Positions 44,689 to 54,572 of a stretch of DNA of 64,000 bases are shown piece by piece. The notes below the pieces were generated by a model. The model saw nothing but the letters and a program-made list of their open reading frames with translations. It searched no databases and was not told where the DNA came from. The DNA comes from Sphingobacterium sp. UGAL515B_05 (lineage in GTDB: Bacteria > Bacteroidota > Bacteroidia > Sphingobacteriales > Sphingobacteriaceae): NCBI RefSeq assembly GCF_033097525.1, contig NZ_CP109907.1, positions 3,410,001 through 3,474,000 on the forward strand, given 5' to 3'. Each line of letters begins with the position of its first letter. Position 1 is the first letter of the stretch. Position numbers and translations under genes: made by a program.

Positions 44689-46227
44689 TTATAAAGGAAG
44701 ATTCTTTTCCTTTTTTTCTGATTCTACTTCATTTGAAACCCGTTCATTGATATTAATTTTAGCGTTGATAAAAGAGAAGATCATTGTTCCATGTTCCCGG
44801 GCATAGCTATTTGTAATGGAGTCTGCTACCATTGACTGTGTAAAGAAGGGACTGGTTGTTTTTAGTTCAGTTTCACGCTCCCAACGGTTCTTGACCCGGA
44901 TCAAATTGCGGTATTTTTTACTCAGATCAAACCAATTGATATAATCGGCATTGAAAGAAACAGCCCTAATCCCCAGTTTGGAATAGTAGTTTATAGCACC
45001 TGCCTGTCCATAATTGTCGCAAAGAACGAGTGTATTTTGAGGTTGGGGAATCTGACGATAAACGCTATCTACTTTGTGGGCAAGTTCTTTCCAACCTAAC
45101 ATATCGGCAAAGTCTTGTGGAAGTGGGTGTTCTTCACCATCTTCCCAGGTTAACATGCCGTATTTACGGTATTTTCCAGGATGTTCTACAAAGTACGATG
45201 GATTGCGATTGGGAAAGGCAATGTTGTAGATCGGTAGAAACAAGATGCCTGTTAAAACGATGAAGATAGGCTTAAGAATTTTACCAGTTTTGTTTTCCAG
45301 TAGTGATGCAATATAAACCGCTCCGAAGGCAAAATAAATGGGATAAATACCTATCGCATAATAATCCTTGGCTCTTAAAAATAGGAAAATACCAATGGTA
45401 ATAAAAAATGACCAGAAGAATAGGCGATAAGGTTTAAATGGGGGATATTTCAACAAGGCATATAAACCGAAAATTATAACAGGAAAAGTCCCGAAGAAAA
45501 ACAAAAACTGAGAACGGACAAAGCTCCACCGATTGACGTGGACGAGTTGCGTTGCCTGAAGCTCTTTAAAATGAGAGAATACCGGAAAATTATTTTGATA
45601 CTGCCATATTAAATTCGGCAAGATGATAAGTATGGCGATGAGTAAACTACCATATAATTTTCGTTCCGTAAATACCTTCCGTTCGGGCATGAGTGCAAGC
45701 GCAGGAACTAAACCCAAGATCAGAAACATGATATTATATTTATTCAAAAAGCCAATAGCAAATACAATGGCAATATAAAACAGCCATTTCGATTGTTGGT
45801 TGTTCAAATATCGTATGATGAGATAGTATATGGAAGTCCAGCACAATACATCCAGAGAATTTGGCTGATATAACCCATTCAGACGAAAGAGAACGGAAAA
45901 CATAATACTGCAACTGCCAAATATAAGTGCAAAGAGGTTTCCTTTCAGCGCTTCTATTGTTTTCCAGACCACTAAAATCGTCAGAGCTCCGTACAATGCG
46001 GGGAAAAATTTGATCCAGAATTCGGAATTTCCCATTATTTTGATCAGATAGGAGGTCCAAGAGGTGAGGGGCGGAACAGAGAGATAGCCCCAAGCCAGAT
46101 GATTCGCCTGATCGAGATGTAGAAATTCGTCACGCTGCAATTCGTAAATCGGACTAATCAGCTGATATTGAATGATGAATTTTAACAGGATGAGACCAAT
46201 TAGGATAAATCGATGTTTAAGTGCCAT
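44689..46227 (-). CDS. Glycosyltransferase family 39-type membrane protein
   Basis: Polytopic inner-membrane protein of 512 residues with about 10 helices. N-terminal motif YELQRDEFLHLDQANHLAWG carries the acidic pair used by GT-C glycosyltransferases of the PMT/ArnT type; further blocks are VPPLTSWTSYLIK, RLNGLYQPNSLDVLCW, FLNKYNIMFLILGLVPAL and HFKELQATQLVHVNRWSF. The C-terminal 180 residues are extracytoplasmic. It would transfer a sugar from a polyprenyl-phosphate donor to protein or lipid. Its start lies 138 bp downstream of the HTCS stop, on the same strand; a terminator between them makes separate transcription likely. Confidence 0.9.
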   Translation of the reverse strand: MALKHRFILIGLILLKFIIQYQLISPIYELQRDEFLHLDQANHLAWGYLSVPPLTSWTSYLIKIMGNSEFWIKFFPALYGALTILVVWKTIEALKGNLFALIFGSCSIMFSVLFRLNGLYQPNSLDVLCWTSIYYLIIRYLNNQQSKWLFYIAIVFAIGFLNKYNIMFLILGLVPALALMPERKVFTERKLYGSLLIAILIILPNLIWQYQNNFPVFSHFKELQATQLVHVNRWSFVRSQFLFFFGTFPVIIFGLYALLKYPPFKPYRLFFWSFFITIGIFLFLRAKDYYAIGIYPIYFAFGAVYIASLLENKTGKILKPIFIVLTGILFLPIYNIAFPNRNPSYFVEHPGKYRKYGMLTWEDGEEHPLPQDFADMLGWKELAHKVDSVYRQIPQPQNTLVLCDNYGQAGAINYYSKLGIRAVSFNADYINWFDLSKKYRNLIRVKNRWERETELKTTSPFFTQSMVADSITNSYAREHGTMIFSFINAKININERVSNEVESEKKEKNLPL

Positions 46228-46311
46228 CTTAATTTTTGTTTAGGGATATCAAGATACAATTTATGATAAAAATACAATGAAAACCGGAAACAAAAGATAG
46301 TCATCGGCAAA

Positions 46312-46355
46312 AAGATCCTGTTTAAAATTCCTTTCGTATTTTTAAACAGGATCTT
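46312..46355 (-). terminator. Rho-independent terminator of the HTCS gene
   Basis: Perfect 16-bp stem, aagatcctgtttaaaa (46312-46327) with its complement at 46340-46355, and a 12-base loop. Read on the minus strand the stem is followed by a T-run. It lies 10 bp after the HTCS stop. Confidence 0.9.
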
Positions 46356-46365
46356 ATTATTCAAA

Positions 46366-49300
46366 TTATGAGGGAATAAAGGTGTTTTCCACTGTGTTTT
46401 TTTGGAACTCACTTGGAGTTACGCCAAATGCCGCTTTAAAGCAGGTTGCGAAATAACGCGGATCTGAAAAACCAGTCTCAAAAGCCACTTCACTCACTGA
46501 AATGGACCGATCTTTTTCCATGATTTGACAAGCATGTTTTAGTCGTATGTTTTTAATAAACTCGCTAGGAGATACATTCAATAAAACTTTTGTCTTTCGA
46601 TACAGAGTCGATTTGGATAAGCCTAGTATATCCCCAAGTTTGATTACATCAAACTGATCGTCCGAAAGATGTTGCTGGATAACCTGAATCATCTTATGCA
46701 CAAACTTTTCGTCTAAAGGCGTGTGATCAAGTGTTGCTATATTAATCTGTGTATTCGTTTGAAAAACGCGTTGTCGGCAACGCTTATTGATGATGAAGCT
46801 TTGGATTTTGGCTTCTAAAACTTTAATCTCAAAAGGTTTGCTGATATAACCATCGGCGCCTGCTTGATAGCATTCAATACGATCTTCAATGCTATTTTTG
46901 GCTGTTAAGAGCAAAATTGGAATATGGTTTAGCTCTGCGTTTGATTTTAAGATCCTACAAAAATTGAGTCCATCGAGCTCGGGCATCATAATATCACTTA
47001 CAATAATATCAATTTCTGTATTTTCGAGGACTTCTAATCCCTGAAGACCGTTATGTGCGATATGGACCTGATAATTGTGTGCTAAAATTCTAGCCATGGT
47101 TGAACGAAGCTCTTCATTATCTTCCACTAACAGCAGGTTAAGTCTGGGCTGTAGTATATTTTTTGATAGTCGCTGGTCGTCGGTATCAGATTCAATAATG
47201 GTCGTTTTAATTTCTTCGACAAATGGTTGTTCCATCACCTCTATTCCTTTCTTGCAGTAATATTGTTTATCGATCGGAATCGTGATCTGAAACATACTTC
47301 CAATACTTCTTTGACTCTCCACATGGATTGCACCATGATGAGCTTCTATCAGTTGTTTGGTTACCGAAAGTCCAATACCATTACTTTCAAGATGCTTTGT
47401 AGAATTATTGGTGTAAAAAGCGGTAAAAATTTTATCGACGTCCTCGGGGTATATTCCTACGCCATTATCACGAACATAAATAAAGAGTCTACTGGAATCT
47501 ATTCCTTCCTCCACATGATAAGAAAGTGTAATCTTTCCACCTTGTTCGGTATATTTAAATGCATTTGATAAGAGATTGAAAAGAACTTTATCGATTTTGT
47601 CGACATCGTAGAAAAGGATTTCGGGACAGTCTCCATGTTGAATTTCAAAATCGATATTTTTCTTTTTGGCAATTGGACCAAAATGCATGGCTCCCAATTG
47701 AGTAACAAAAGAGGGGAAGTTGGATGCACTGATTTGTAGCTTCATACCATTGTTTTCCATCCTTCTGAAATCTAAGATTTGCTGGAGCAACCGTTTTAGC
47801 CGGCTTAGATTAAGGCGCATTTTATCAAATTGTTCCAAACTATTTTTCGTAGTCATCTGAACGTCATCAACTAAACAGGATATAATAGTTAGCGGCGTAA
47901 GCAAGTCGTGTGAAATATTGGTAAAATAACTGAGTTTGGACTGCGCGAGCTCCTTAGTCTTTTCTTTTTCAATTTGGGCAATTTTTAGATCACCACTCAA
48001 TTTTAAACGCTTGAAAGAATAATTAATAAAAAAGAAGACAACCCCAGCGAAAATACATGTGTATAAAAAATAAGCTAAATTGCTTTCGTAGAATGAAGGC
48101 TTTTTTATTATTTCAATTTGAGTAAAAGTTGTACTCCACTTATTGTACAAGTCGGTTGATTTGACTAAAAATCGATAGTTCCCTTTACTTAAATTGTTAT
48201 ATGTTGCAAAGATCCGATCTCGAGGAGCATAGATCCATTCTTTGTCTACGCCTTCTAATTTATAAGCATAACGGATTTTTCCTTCCTGCGTAAAAGGTAG
48301 GGTCGAGAAGGATATTTCAATGTTTTGATCTTGGGGATTCAAGGTCAATTTAGCGGGGGAATCGCTGAATATTCCCTGTTTTGATTCCAAAATAATGGAC
48401 TTATTATTAATTTTTATGTCTGAAATAAGAACTTTTTCTTTGAAATTGGGCACAATGCTATAATCGTTGAGTTGCACAACTCCATTGTAACCACCGAAGT
48501 AAACGGTATTACTGGTTTTATCTACTGCGAAAGCCCGTTTTGAAAACATGTTGACCTGAAGACTATCTGATGCTGAAAATTCACTGATATCTTTGCTTAG
48601 GCGGTTAATTTTGTATATGTTTCGGGTCGTAGACAACCAGGTATAATGATCAAGACAAACGATGTCAAGCAGCTGGTTTTTTTCAAATAATGTCGTATTG
48701 GCAATTTCCGTTACCTTCTTAGTTGTAGGTTGATAGCTAATCAACCTATTATCCTTGGTACCAATCCATAGATTCCCATCCTTATCCACATCCATGGTTT
48801 CGATCTGGTCGCTTTTTAACCCTGAGGTTTCTTTACCGATATGCATGGGTAAAGACCTTAAATCTCGATTATCTATGCAATAGATCCCATTTTCTTTGGT
48901 TGCAATCCATATATGGTTTTGATTATCTTGGGCAATGGCTACTGGTTGATCTTTTATTGTATGGATGACTGCTATATTTTCTGATTCCGATCTTTTCAGG
49001 AGCAAGCCTTTTGTTGTGGCAATCCAAAGTCGTTTTTGTTTGTCCGTGAAGAAAAATGAAGGTATTCCCCCGTGGGCGACCTGACCTGCTAGATCTATTT
49101 TTTGTAAGAATTTGATATTATTGTTAGTTTTCTGGAATATATTGATTGAAGATTCATAGGCGGATCCTACCCACAGTTCCTGTCCGAAATCCATCGCACA
49201 AGTTACGGCACGTATCGAGATCAAATCCCTAAAATTGGAATTACTATAGGTATTTAACTGATTTGTTTTAGGCGATAGGCTCCCAAAACCAAATCTTTCA

Positions 49301-50430
49301 AGGTTAAACCACAGAATACCTGTATTATCCCGATAGAGCATATTTAGGTTTGGAGCAATGCTGTATAAAGTTTTGATCTGTTTGAAACTATAGTTTTTTA
49401 TAAGAGGTTTATCGAAACTAAACATGGAGACCCCTTTTCCTCCAATAGCGAGCCATAATGTCCCGTGTCTATCTTGATAGATATCGTTGAAGATATTTGT
49501 CGTATTGTCGAAATAACTAGATAGATCAATTTCCTGCACTAGTCCATTGTGATATTGCAGTGTAGATATCCCCGAAAAAGAAAGTACCCAAATGTATTGG
49601 CGACTTCGATCCTGGATAATGTTGTAAAATAGATCTTCTTTGCCGACATTACGTCGTTTATTTTTGATTTCAATTTCCTTATATGGATTATTTGGATCTT
49701 GTGGGTTGAATAGATAAATTCCATCTCCCCACGTGCATATCCATAGCTGCTCCCGATCATCTTCCATGATTTTGAATGGGTTGTTGCGCTGACCGAGTCT
49801 AGGGTAAGAGCGCAGTGTGCTGCTGTCGGGATTCAGTTTAAACAAGCCCGATCCCCACACACCGATCCAGATGTTGGTCTGGCTGTCTTGAAAGATCATA
49901 TTAACTGTTTTACCGCGCATTAGATTATTGAGTAGCTGCGAACTTTGAGCTTCCGTCAAAGGGGTTAAGTCTTTATTATAAATAAAGATGCCATTGTCTG
50001 TTCCAATCCAGAGCCTCTTTTGACGATCTACCATCATCGTATTGACGCGAACTGTATTGACGCGTGAATCCTGTAGTGGAAATACCCTATAATTATGTTT
50101 ATCGAGAACATAAACCCCACTCTCACTGCCTAAAATTAGCTTGTTACCCAACTCTATCAGCGTCCTAATAGATTGTTGGGTGGTTACTTTGCCTTCCGTG
50201 TTTCTAAGTTTAAAATTGAGTATGTTATACGCATCATAACGACTTAATCCTTGTGTGGATGCAAACCAAATATATCCTTCTTGATCTTGAATAGTCTGGT
50301 TGATCGTTAGAGAGGGAAGCTCATAATTTTTTGTCACAGGGTTGAGTCCCATTTGTTGACTATATACAATAGTTATTAGGGATAGAGATAGATACAAAAA
50401 TGTGATAATCTGCTTAATACTTGCATTCAT
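46366..50430 (-). CDS. Hybrid two-component system regulator (HTCS) of the PUL
   Basis: Single 1354-residue protein that senses glycan fragments in the periplasm and activates transcription. Order: signal/anchor (about 1-24), many regular-propeller repeats to about residue 700 (recurring LWIGTDNGIF-type strands), Y_Y_Y domain (700-780), one membrane helix near 795, HisKA with FTNISHDLLTPLTI (His about 840), HATPase with LFNLLSNAFKYT and VRDNGVGI, a receiver domain from about 1100 (LLLVEDNEEL, Asp about 1145 in IIVSDIMMP) and a C-terminal AraC HTH (SPSEFIKNIRLKHACQIM, EVAFETGFSDPRYFATCFK). It is divergent from the GH105-type gene, so it most likely activates the enzyme/SusCD genes at 50813-62051. 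Confidence 0.95.
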   Translation of the reverse strand: MNASIKQIITFLYLSLSLITIVYSQQMGLNPVTKNYELPSLTINQTIQDQEGYIWFASTQGLSRYDAYNILNFKLRNTEGKVTTQQSIRTLIELGNKLILGSESGVYVLDKHNYRVFPLQDSRVNTVRVNTMMVDRQKRLWIGTDNGIFIYNKDLTPLTEAQSSQLLNNLMRGKTVNMIFQDSQTNIWIGVWGSGLFKLNPDSSTLRSYPRLGQRNNPFKIMEDDREQLWICTWGDGIYLFNPQDPNNPYKEIEIKNKRRNVGKEDLFYNIIQDRSRQYIWVLSFSGISTLQYHNGLVQEIDLSSYFDNTTNIFNDIYQDRHGTLWLAIGGKGVSMFSFDKPLIKNYSFKQIKTLYSIAPNLNMLYRDNTGILWFNLERFGFGSLSPKTNQLNTYSNSNFRDLISIRAVTCAMDFGQELWVGSAYESSINIFQKTNNNIKFLQKIDLAGQVAHGGIPSFFFTDKQKRLWIATTKGLLLKRSESENIAVIHTIKDQPVAIAQDNQNHIWIATKENGIYCIDNRDLRSLPMHIGKETSGLKSDQIETMDVDKDGNLWIGTKDNRLISYQPTTKKVTEIANTTLFEKNQLLDIVCLDHYTWLSTTRNIYKINRLSKDISEFSASDSLQVNMFSKRAFAVDKTSNTVYFGGYNGVVQLNDYSIVPNFKEKVLISDIKINNKSIILESKQGIFSDSPAKLTLNPQDQNIEISFSTLPFTQEGKIRYAYKLEGVDKEWIYAPRDRIFATYNNLSKGNYRFLVKSTDLYNKWSTTFTQIEIIKKPSFYESNLAYFLYTCIFAGVVFFFINYSFKRLKLSGDLKIAQIEKEKTKELAQSKLSYFTNISHDLLTPLTIISCLVDDVQMTTKNSLEQFDKMRLNLSRLKRLLQQILDFRRMENNGMKLQISASNFPSFVTQLGAMHFGPIAKKKNIDFEIQHGDCPEILFYDVDKIDKVLFNLLSNAFKYTEQGGKITLSYHVEEGIDSSRLFIYVRDNGVGIYPEDVDKIFTAFYTNNSTKHLESNGIGLSVTKQLIEAHHGAIHVESQRSIGSMFQITIPIDKQYYCKKGIEVMEQPFVEEIKTTIIESDTDDQRLSKNILQPRLNLLLVEDNEELRSTMARILAHNYQVHIAHNGLQGLEVLENTEIDIIVSDIMMPELDGLNFCRILKSNAELNHIPILLLTAKNSIEDRIECYQAGADGYISKPFEIKVLEAKIQSFIINKRCRQRVFQTNTQINIATLDHTPLDEKFVHKMIQVIQQHLSDDQFDVIKLGDILGLSKSTLYRKTKVLLNVSPSEFIKNIRLKHACQIMEKDRSISVSEVAFETGFSDPRYFATCFKAAFGVTPSEFQKNTVENTFIPS

Positions 50431-50812
50431 CTTAATAGTTTTTTATTTCACCAGTCCAATCCAGTGTAGGTAAACTTCTTATCGCAGTAACAGTTTCTGT
50501 GCTCAATTTTTTAGGGCTTAAATCTGAGAAGGTGTAATTGTGCTTCAATAACATCCCTATCGTACCGTGAAAAGAAAGAGTCCAACTGAATATTTTTAGG
50601 TTTATATGGATTAAAGATACAAATGTTTTTTAAATAAGTGTATATTGTACGTTTATTTAAAATAGAGCTCTTAAATACGATAGATTGGCCTTTTAGACGT
50701 AAATTGATCCCATTTTGGGTCATGATTAGTCTCTATTCAAACATCTTACACAGCGATTTGAAGTAGTTTTGTTTATCCCGGTTTGGGAATCAAAACTTAT
50801 AAATCTTAAGAC
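50431..50812. promoter_or_regulatory. Divergent PUL control region with -7 box
   Basis: 382 bases between the HTCS and GH105-type genes, without a credible gene (a 70-codon frame at 50511-50723 is rejected). A TAnnTTTG box, tagttttg, lies at 50764-50771 on the plus strand, about 40 bp before the GH105-type start, without a matching -33 box, as expected for an activator-dependent promoter. A small palindrome gatcccattttgggtc lies at 50706-50721 and is a candidate HTCS site. Confidence 0.45.
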
Positions 50813-51928
50813 ATGCGTATCAATTTTATTTTATGCCTATTGTTTATCGGAAATTTCTCTTTTGGACAGAAACTAAAAAAAGAAGTTGTCCTTTCTCAGC
50901 TTAAAAGTGCAAACCGGTATTGGCAATCGCATCACAAGCCAGAGGTTTGGGCATTTTGGGACCAGGCGGCCTACCATACTGGAAATATGGAATTCTATAA
51001 GATTTCAGGCTCAAAAAGCGATCTGAAATACGCTGAAGATTGGGCAAGGTTCAATGGTTGGAAAGGTGCTAAATCAACCAACAGGCAAGATTGGAAATAT
51101 AGCTATGGTGAAACGGATGATTATGTTCTTTTTGGAGATTGGCAGATTTGTTTCCAGACCTATATTGATCTTTATAATTTATCGCCAAGTCCAGAAAAGA
51201 TAGCTCGGGCGAAAGAAGTTATGGACTATCAGATCCATTCACCCAATACTGATTATTGGTGGTGGGCAGATGGTCTTTACATGGTTATGCCAGTCATGAC
51301 CAAAATGTACAAATTGACCCAAGATCCACTTTATCTGGATAAAATGTATACCTATTTCTCCTATGCGGATAGTATTATGTTCGATAGGACGGATAAGTTA
51401 TACTATCGTGACGCAAAATATGTTTATCCAAAACACAGAAGCCTCCATGGCAAAAAGGATTTTTGGGCGCGAGGTGACGGTTGGGTGTTCGCGGCCTTAG
51501 CGAAAGTTTTACAGGATCTACCCAAGCAGGATAAACATTACGATTATTATCAACGAAGATTCAAAGAAATGGCGGTTGCGATCATAAGCTGCCAACAGGA
51601 TGAAGGGTTTTGGACGCGGAGCATGTTGGATCCGGATCATGCGCCGGGGAGGGAAACTAGCGGTACTGCATTCTTTACGTATGGTCTACTCTGGGGAATT
51701 AACCAAGGCGTACTCTTGAATCCGAAGTTTTCTCAGGCCGCCCTTAAAGGTTGGCACTACCTGAGTCAAATTGCTCTGCAGGATGACGGAAGAATCGGAT
51801 ATGTGCAGCCTATCGGTGAGAAAGCTATCCCCGGCCAAGTGGTCGACGCGAACTCTACGGCTCCATTTGGTGTAGGTGCATTCTTATTGGCCGGTACAGA
51901 AATGTACCGTTATCTCGATAAAAAATAA
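50813..51928 (+). CDS. GH88/GH105-type unsaturated uronyl hydrolase
   Basis: Exported (alpha/alpha)6-barrel enzyme of 371 residues that removes 4,5-unsaturated uronic acid ends produced by polysaccharide lyases. Signal peptide MRINFILCLLFIGNFSFG. Typical motifs: WAFWDQAAYHTGNMEFYK (Asp50), YSYGETDDYVLFGDWQ, DYWWWADGLYMVMPV with the catalytic-type Asp153 of the YteR/GH105 pattern, WARGDGWVFAALAKVL and GFWTRSMLD. The presence of this enzyme predicts that a lyase acts upstream. It is the first gene of the PUL operon; the DUF2264 gene follows by 8 bp. GH105 is favoured over GH88 by length and motifs. Confidence 0.9.
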   Translation: MRINFILCLLFIGNFSFGQKLKKEVVLSQLKSANRYWQSHHKPEVWAFWDQAAYHTGNMEFYKISGSKSDLKYAEDWARFNGWKGAKSTNRQDWKYSYGETDDYVLFGDWQICFQTYIDLYNLSPSPEKIARAKEVMDYQIHSPNTDYWWWADGLYMVMPVMTKMYKLTQDPLYLDKMYTYFSYADSIMFDRTDKLYYRDAKYVYPKHRSLHGKKDFWARGDGWVFAALAKVLQDLPKQDKHYDYYQRRFKEMAVAIISCQQDEGFWTRSMLDPDHAPGRETSGTAFFTYGLLWGINQGVLLNPKFSQAALKGWHYLSQIALQDDGRIGYVQPIGEKAIPGQVVDANSTAPFGVGAFLLAGTEMYRYLDKK

Positions 51929-51936
51929 TATAAGCT

Positions 51937-53184
51937 ATGAAAATTAAGATGCGAGTTTTACCTTTTTTTCTGTTGCTGTTGGCAGTTCAGTTTGTCAAGG
52001 GCCAAATTGTAAAGCAGAAATCTACAGGTAATGAGGAAACAGGGAGAACTTTTTGGCTTCAAGAAATGGATCGTATGCTACGTCCTGTTTTGCGGAGCTT
52101 GGCCCATGATAGCCTACGATTAAACATGCCGCAGACAACATCAAATCATGTGGATAACAGAGAACATCGTATCAAAGTGCAATATGTTGAGGTACTGGGA
52201 CGAGTATTGTCTGGTATAACCCCTTGGCTTTCATTGGATGGTGGTTCTGTCGCTGAAAGACAGCTACGTGATCAATATAGAATTTGGACGATTCAAGCAC
52301 TTAAAAATGCATTGGATAGTAACGCACGGGATTTTATGCGTTTTGATCTTGGGGGGCAACAACTTGTAGATGCCTCCTTTATTGCTTTAGGTTTTATGCG
52401 AAGTCCATGGCTGTGGGATCACCTTGATCATCAAACCAAAAAGAATTTAATTGCATCGATAAAGATTACGCGGCAATTTCGTCCAGCATATTCAAATTGG
52501 TTGCTTTTCTCGGCGATGAATGAAGCGTTCTTAGCCAAATATTCGGAGGATTGGGATGTCATGCGTGTCGACTATGCTTTGCAGCAACTGGAACAATGGT
52601 ATGTTGGTGATGGTATGTATATGGATGGCCCACAGTATGCTTTCGATTACTATAATAGTTATGTGATTCATCCTTTTTTGGGGGGTATCATGGATGTGAT
52701 CCAATTGAAAACCCCGAACTATGATAACATGTTTGCGAAAATCAGGCTTCGAAACGAACGCTATGCTATTATCCAAGAGCGGCTGATCAATGCAGACGGT
52801 AGTTTTCCGCCAACAGGAAGATCCGTAATTTATAGGGCCGCGGCCTTTCATCACTTGGCAGACATGGCGTTTAAGAAGCGACTCCCAAGAGAACTGACAA
52901 ACGGGCAGGTCCGTGGAGCGCTGTCTGCTGTATTAAAAAAAACAACAGAGAATCCAAGTACTTATCAAAATGGCTGGTTGACGTTGGGCATGTATGGTAG
53001 TCAACCTGGTCTCGCCGATTCTTACAATAATCAAGGAAGTCCTTACCTCTGTTCGGTGATTTTTTTGCCTTTGGGGCTGCCGGATGATGATCCTTTCTGG
53101 ACAAGTGAAGTTACAGATTGGAGTGCCAAACGTGTCTGGTCAGGACAGGATTGGAATACAGATCATAGCAAGGGCATTCGCTAA
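51937..53184 (+). CDS. DUF2264 domain protein (short form)
   Basis: Exported protein of 415 residues with a signal peptide (MKIKMRVLPFFLLLLAVQFVKG). It consists almost only of the (alpha/alpha)-helical DUF2264 domain: YVEVLGRVLSGITPWLSL, DFMRFDLGGQQLVDASFIALGF, YSNWLLFSAMNEAFLAKY and YVGDGMYMDGPQYAFDYYNSYVIHP. DUF2264 proteins are found in PULs for uronic-acid-containing glycans; from memory, some are placed in a CAZy beta-glucuronidase family (GH154), to be verified. Acidic residues in MYMDGPQYAFDYYNSY are candidate catalytic positions. It sits 8 bp after the GH105-type gene, 46 bp before the BNR gene. Confidence 0.88.
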   Translation: MKIKMRVLPFFLLLLAVQFVKGQIVKQKSTGNEETGRTFWLQEMDRMLRPVLRSLAHDSLRLNMPQTTSNHVDNREHRIKVQYVEVLGRVLSGITPWLSLDGGSVAERQLRDQYRIWTIQALKNALDSNARDFMRFDLGGQQLVDASFIALGFMRSPWLWDHLDHQTKKNLIASIKITRQFRPAYSNWLLFSAMNEAFLAKYSEDWDVMRVDYALQQLEQWYVGDGMYMDGPQYAFDYYNSYVIHPFLGGIMDVIQLKTPNYDNMFAKIRLRNERYAIIQERLINADGSFPPTGRSVIYRAAAFHHLADMAFKKRLPRELTNGQVRGALSAVLKKTTENPSTYQNGWLTLGMYGSQPGLADSYNNQGSPYLCSVIFLPLGLPDDDPFWTSEVTDWSAKRVWSGQDWNTDHSKGIR

Positions 53185-53230
53185 TACAGTACCTATGAAA
53201 CGAGCATTAAAGGCTCAATTAAGAAAATGA

Positions 53231-54568
53231 ATGAAAAGATATCTTAGTCAAATTTTAAGAATAGGGATGCTCTGTTTTGTATCCCAATTATTTCTCTGTC
53301 AGGTGCAGGGACAAAAAATTAAGGAAACAATAGCGGGGAGCGGATGGGCAAAGAATACGGTTAATACGGCTGTATTTCGCAAAAATTCCTTAGCAAGTGA
53401 CCGTAAGTATCAGTATATATCTTATTATGACGACGAGGGATATGTCGTTTTAGGCCGACGTCTGCTATCGGGAAAGACTTGGCAGTTGCGGCGTACCGCT
53501 TATACTGGCCATGCCGAAGATGCACACAATGTTATCAGCATTATGGTGGACAAGGCTGGATATCTTCACGTATGCTGGGATCAGCATGACAGTCGATTGA
53601 GGTATGCACGTTCTCTTCATCCTAATAGCCTCGTGCTTGGTTATGAGCAGGTTATGGTAGGTCGAAATGAAACACAGGTGACTTACCCCGAATTTTTAAA
53701 ACTGCCTAATGGCCAGCTGCTATTTCTATATCGGGATGGGGGATCGGGCAATGGCAATCTCGTGGTGAATAGCTATGACGTGAAACAGCAGCAATGGAAA
53801 CGTATTCATAGCAACTTGATTGATGGTGAAGGAAAGAGAAATGCGTATTGGCAAAGTTATGTTGATAATCAGGGAACGATACATCTATCTTGGGTCTGGC
53901 GTGAAAGCCCAAATGTGGCAAGTAATCATGATATGGCGTATGCCTGTTCAAAAGATGGCGGATTAACCTGGGAGCGCAGCAATGGAACGAGATATAATCT
54001 GCCGATGAAAGCATCTACCGTAGAATATGCTGCCCGTATACCGCAGCAGCACGAACTGATTAATCAGACATCAATCGCTGCTGACGACAAGGGAAATCCT
54101 TTTATAGCCAGTTATTGGCGTAATCCAGGTTCTCGGATTCCACAATATAAAGTTATTTATTTGCAGGACAGCGAATGGAAAGTCCGCTCTTTTGATTTTA
54201 GAAGGACCTCATTTAGCTTAAGTGGTGGTGGAACAAAAGAGATTCCTATCGCTAGACCGCAGCTCTTGGTCCGGGGTAAAGATGATAGAATTGCCTTAAC
54301 GCTGATTTTTCGAGACCAGGAAAGGGGATATCGGCCTTCGATTTTGACCTTACAGGGGATGCAGCGAGAAGCGAATGATCCTGTTGATCTTTGTGATGAA
54401 TCTGTAGGATCTTGGGAACCTACATATGATACTGAGCTGTGGCGAAAAAAACGCAAGATAGCATTATTCGTACAGGCTACGGTCCAAAAGGATGGTGAGG
54501 GGTTAGCGGAAACTGCTCCGACAACCGTCAAAGTGCTGGAGTGGCGCGATAAAACCAGAAAAAAATAA
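53231..54568 (+). CDS. BNR_4-type beta-propeller protein, putative polysaccharide lyase or glycosidase
   Basis: Exported protein of 445 residues, signal peptide ending about residue 28 (CQVQGQ). Beta-propeller of the BNR repeat-containing (BNR_4) family: [44 protein letters not shown], an Asp-box [12 protein letters not shown] at residues 239-250 and HDMAYACS. The family contains PL24/PL25-type ulvan lyases, and by fold it is near the rhamnose-glucuronate lyases PL27 and GH145 (established families, assignment here not proven). With GH105 upstream, a lyase making unsaturated uronides is the simplest reading. Same operon, 4 bp before the long DUF2264 gene. Confidence 0.85.
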   Translation: MKRYLSQILRIGMLCFVSQLFLCQVQGQKIKETIAGSGWAKNTVNTAVFRKNSLASDRKYQYISYYDDEGYVVLGRRLLSGKTWQLRRTAYTGHAEDAHNVISIMVDKAGYLHVCWDQHDSRLRYARSLHPNSLVLGYEQVMVGRNETQVTYPEFLKLPNGQLLFLYRDGGSGNGNLVVNSYDVKQQQWKRIHSNLIDGEGKRNAYWQSYVDNQGTIHLSWVWRESPNVASNHDMAYACSKDGGLTWERSNGTRYNLPMKASTVEYAARIPQQHELINQTSIAADDKGNPFIASYWRNPGSRIPQYKVIYLQDSEWKVRSFDFRRTSFSLSGGGTKEIPIARPQLLVRGKDDRIALTLIFRDQERGYRPSILTLQGMQREANDPVDLCDESVGSWEPTYDTELWRKKRKIALFVQATVQKDGEGLAETAPTTVKVLEWRDKTRKK

Positions 54569-54572
54569 GGAG

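Noticed and set aside
50511..50723. 70-codon minus-strand frame in the HTCS/GH105 intergenic region
   Set aside because: No ribosome-binding site or recognisable protein features, skewed composition, and it overlaps the region expected to hold the PUL promoters.
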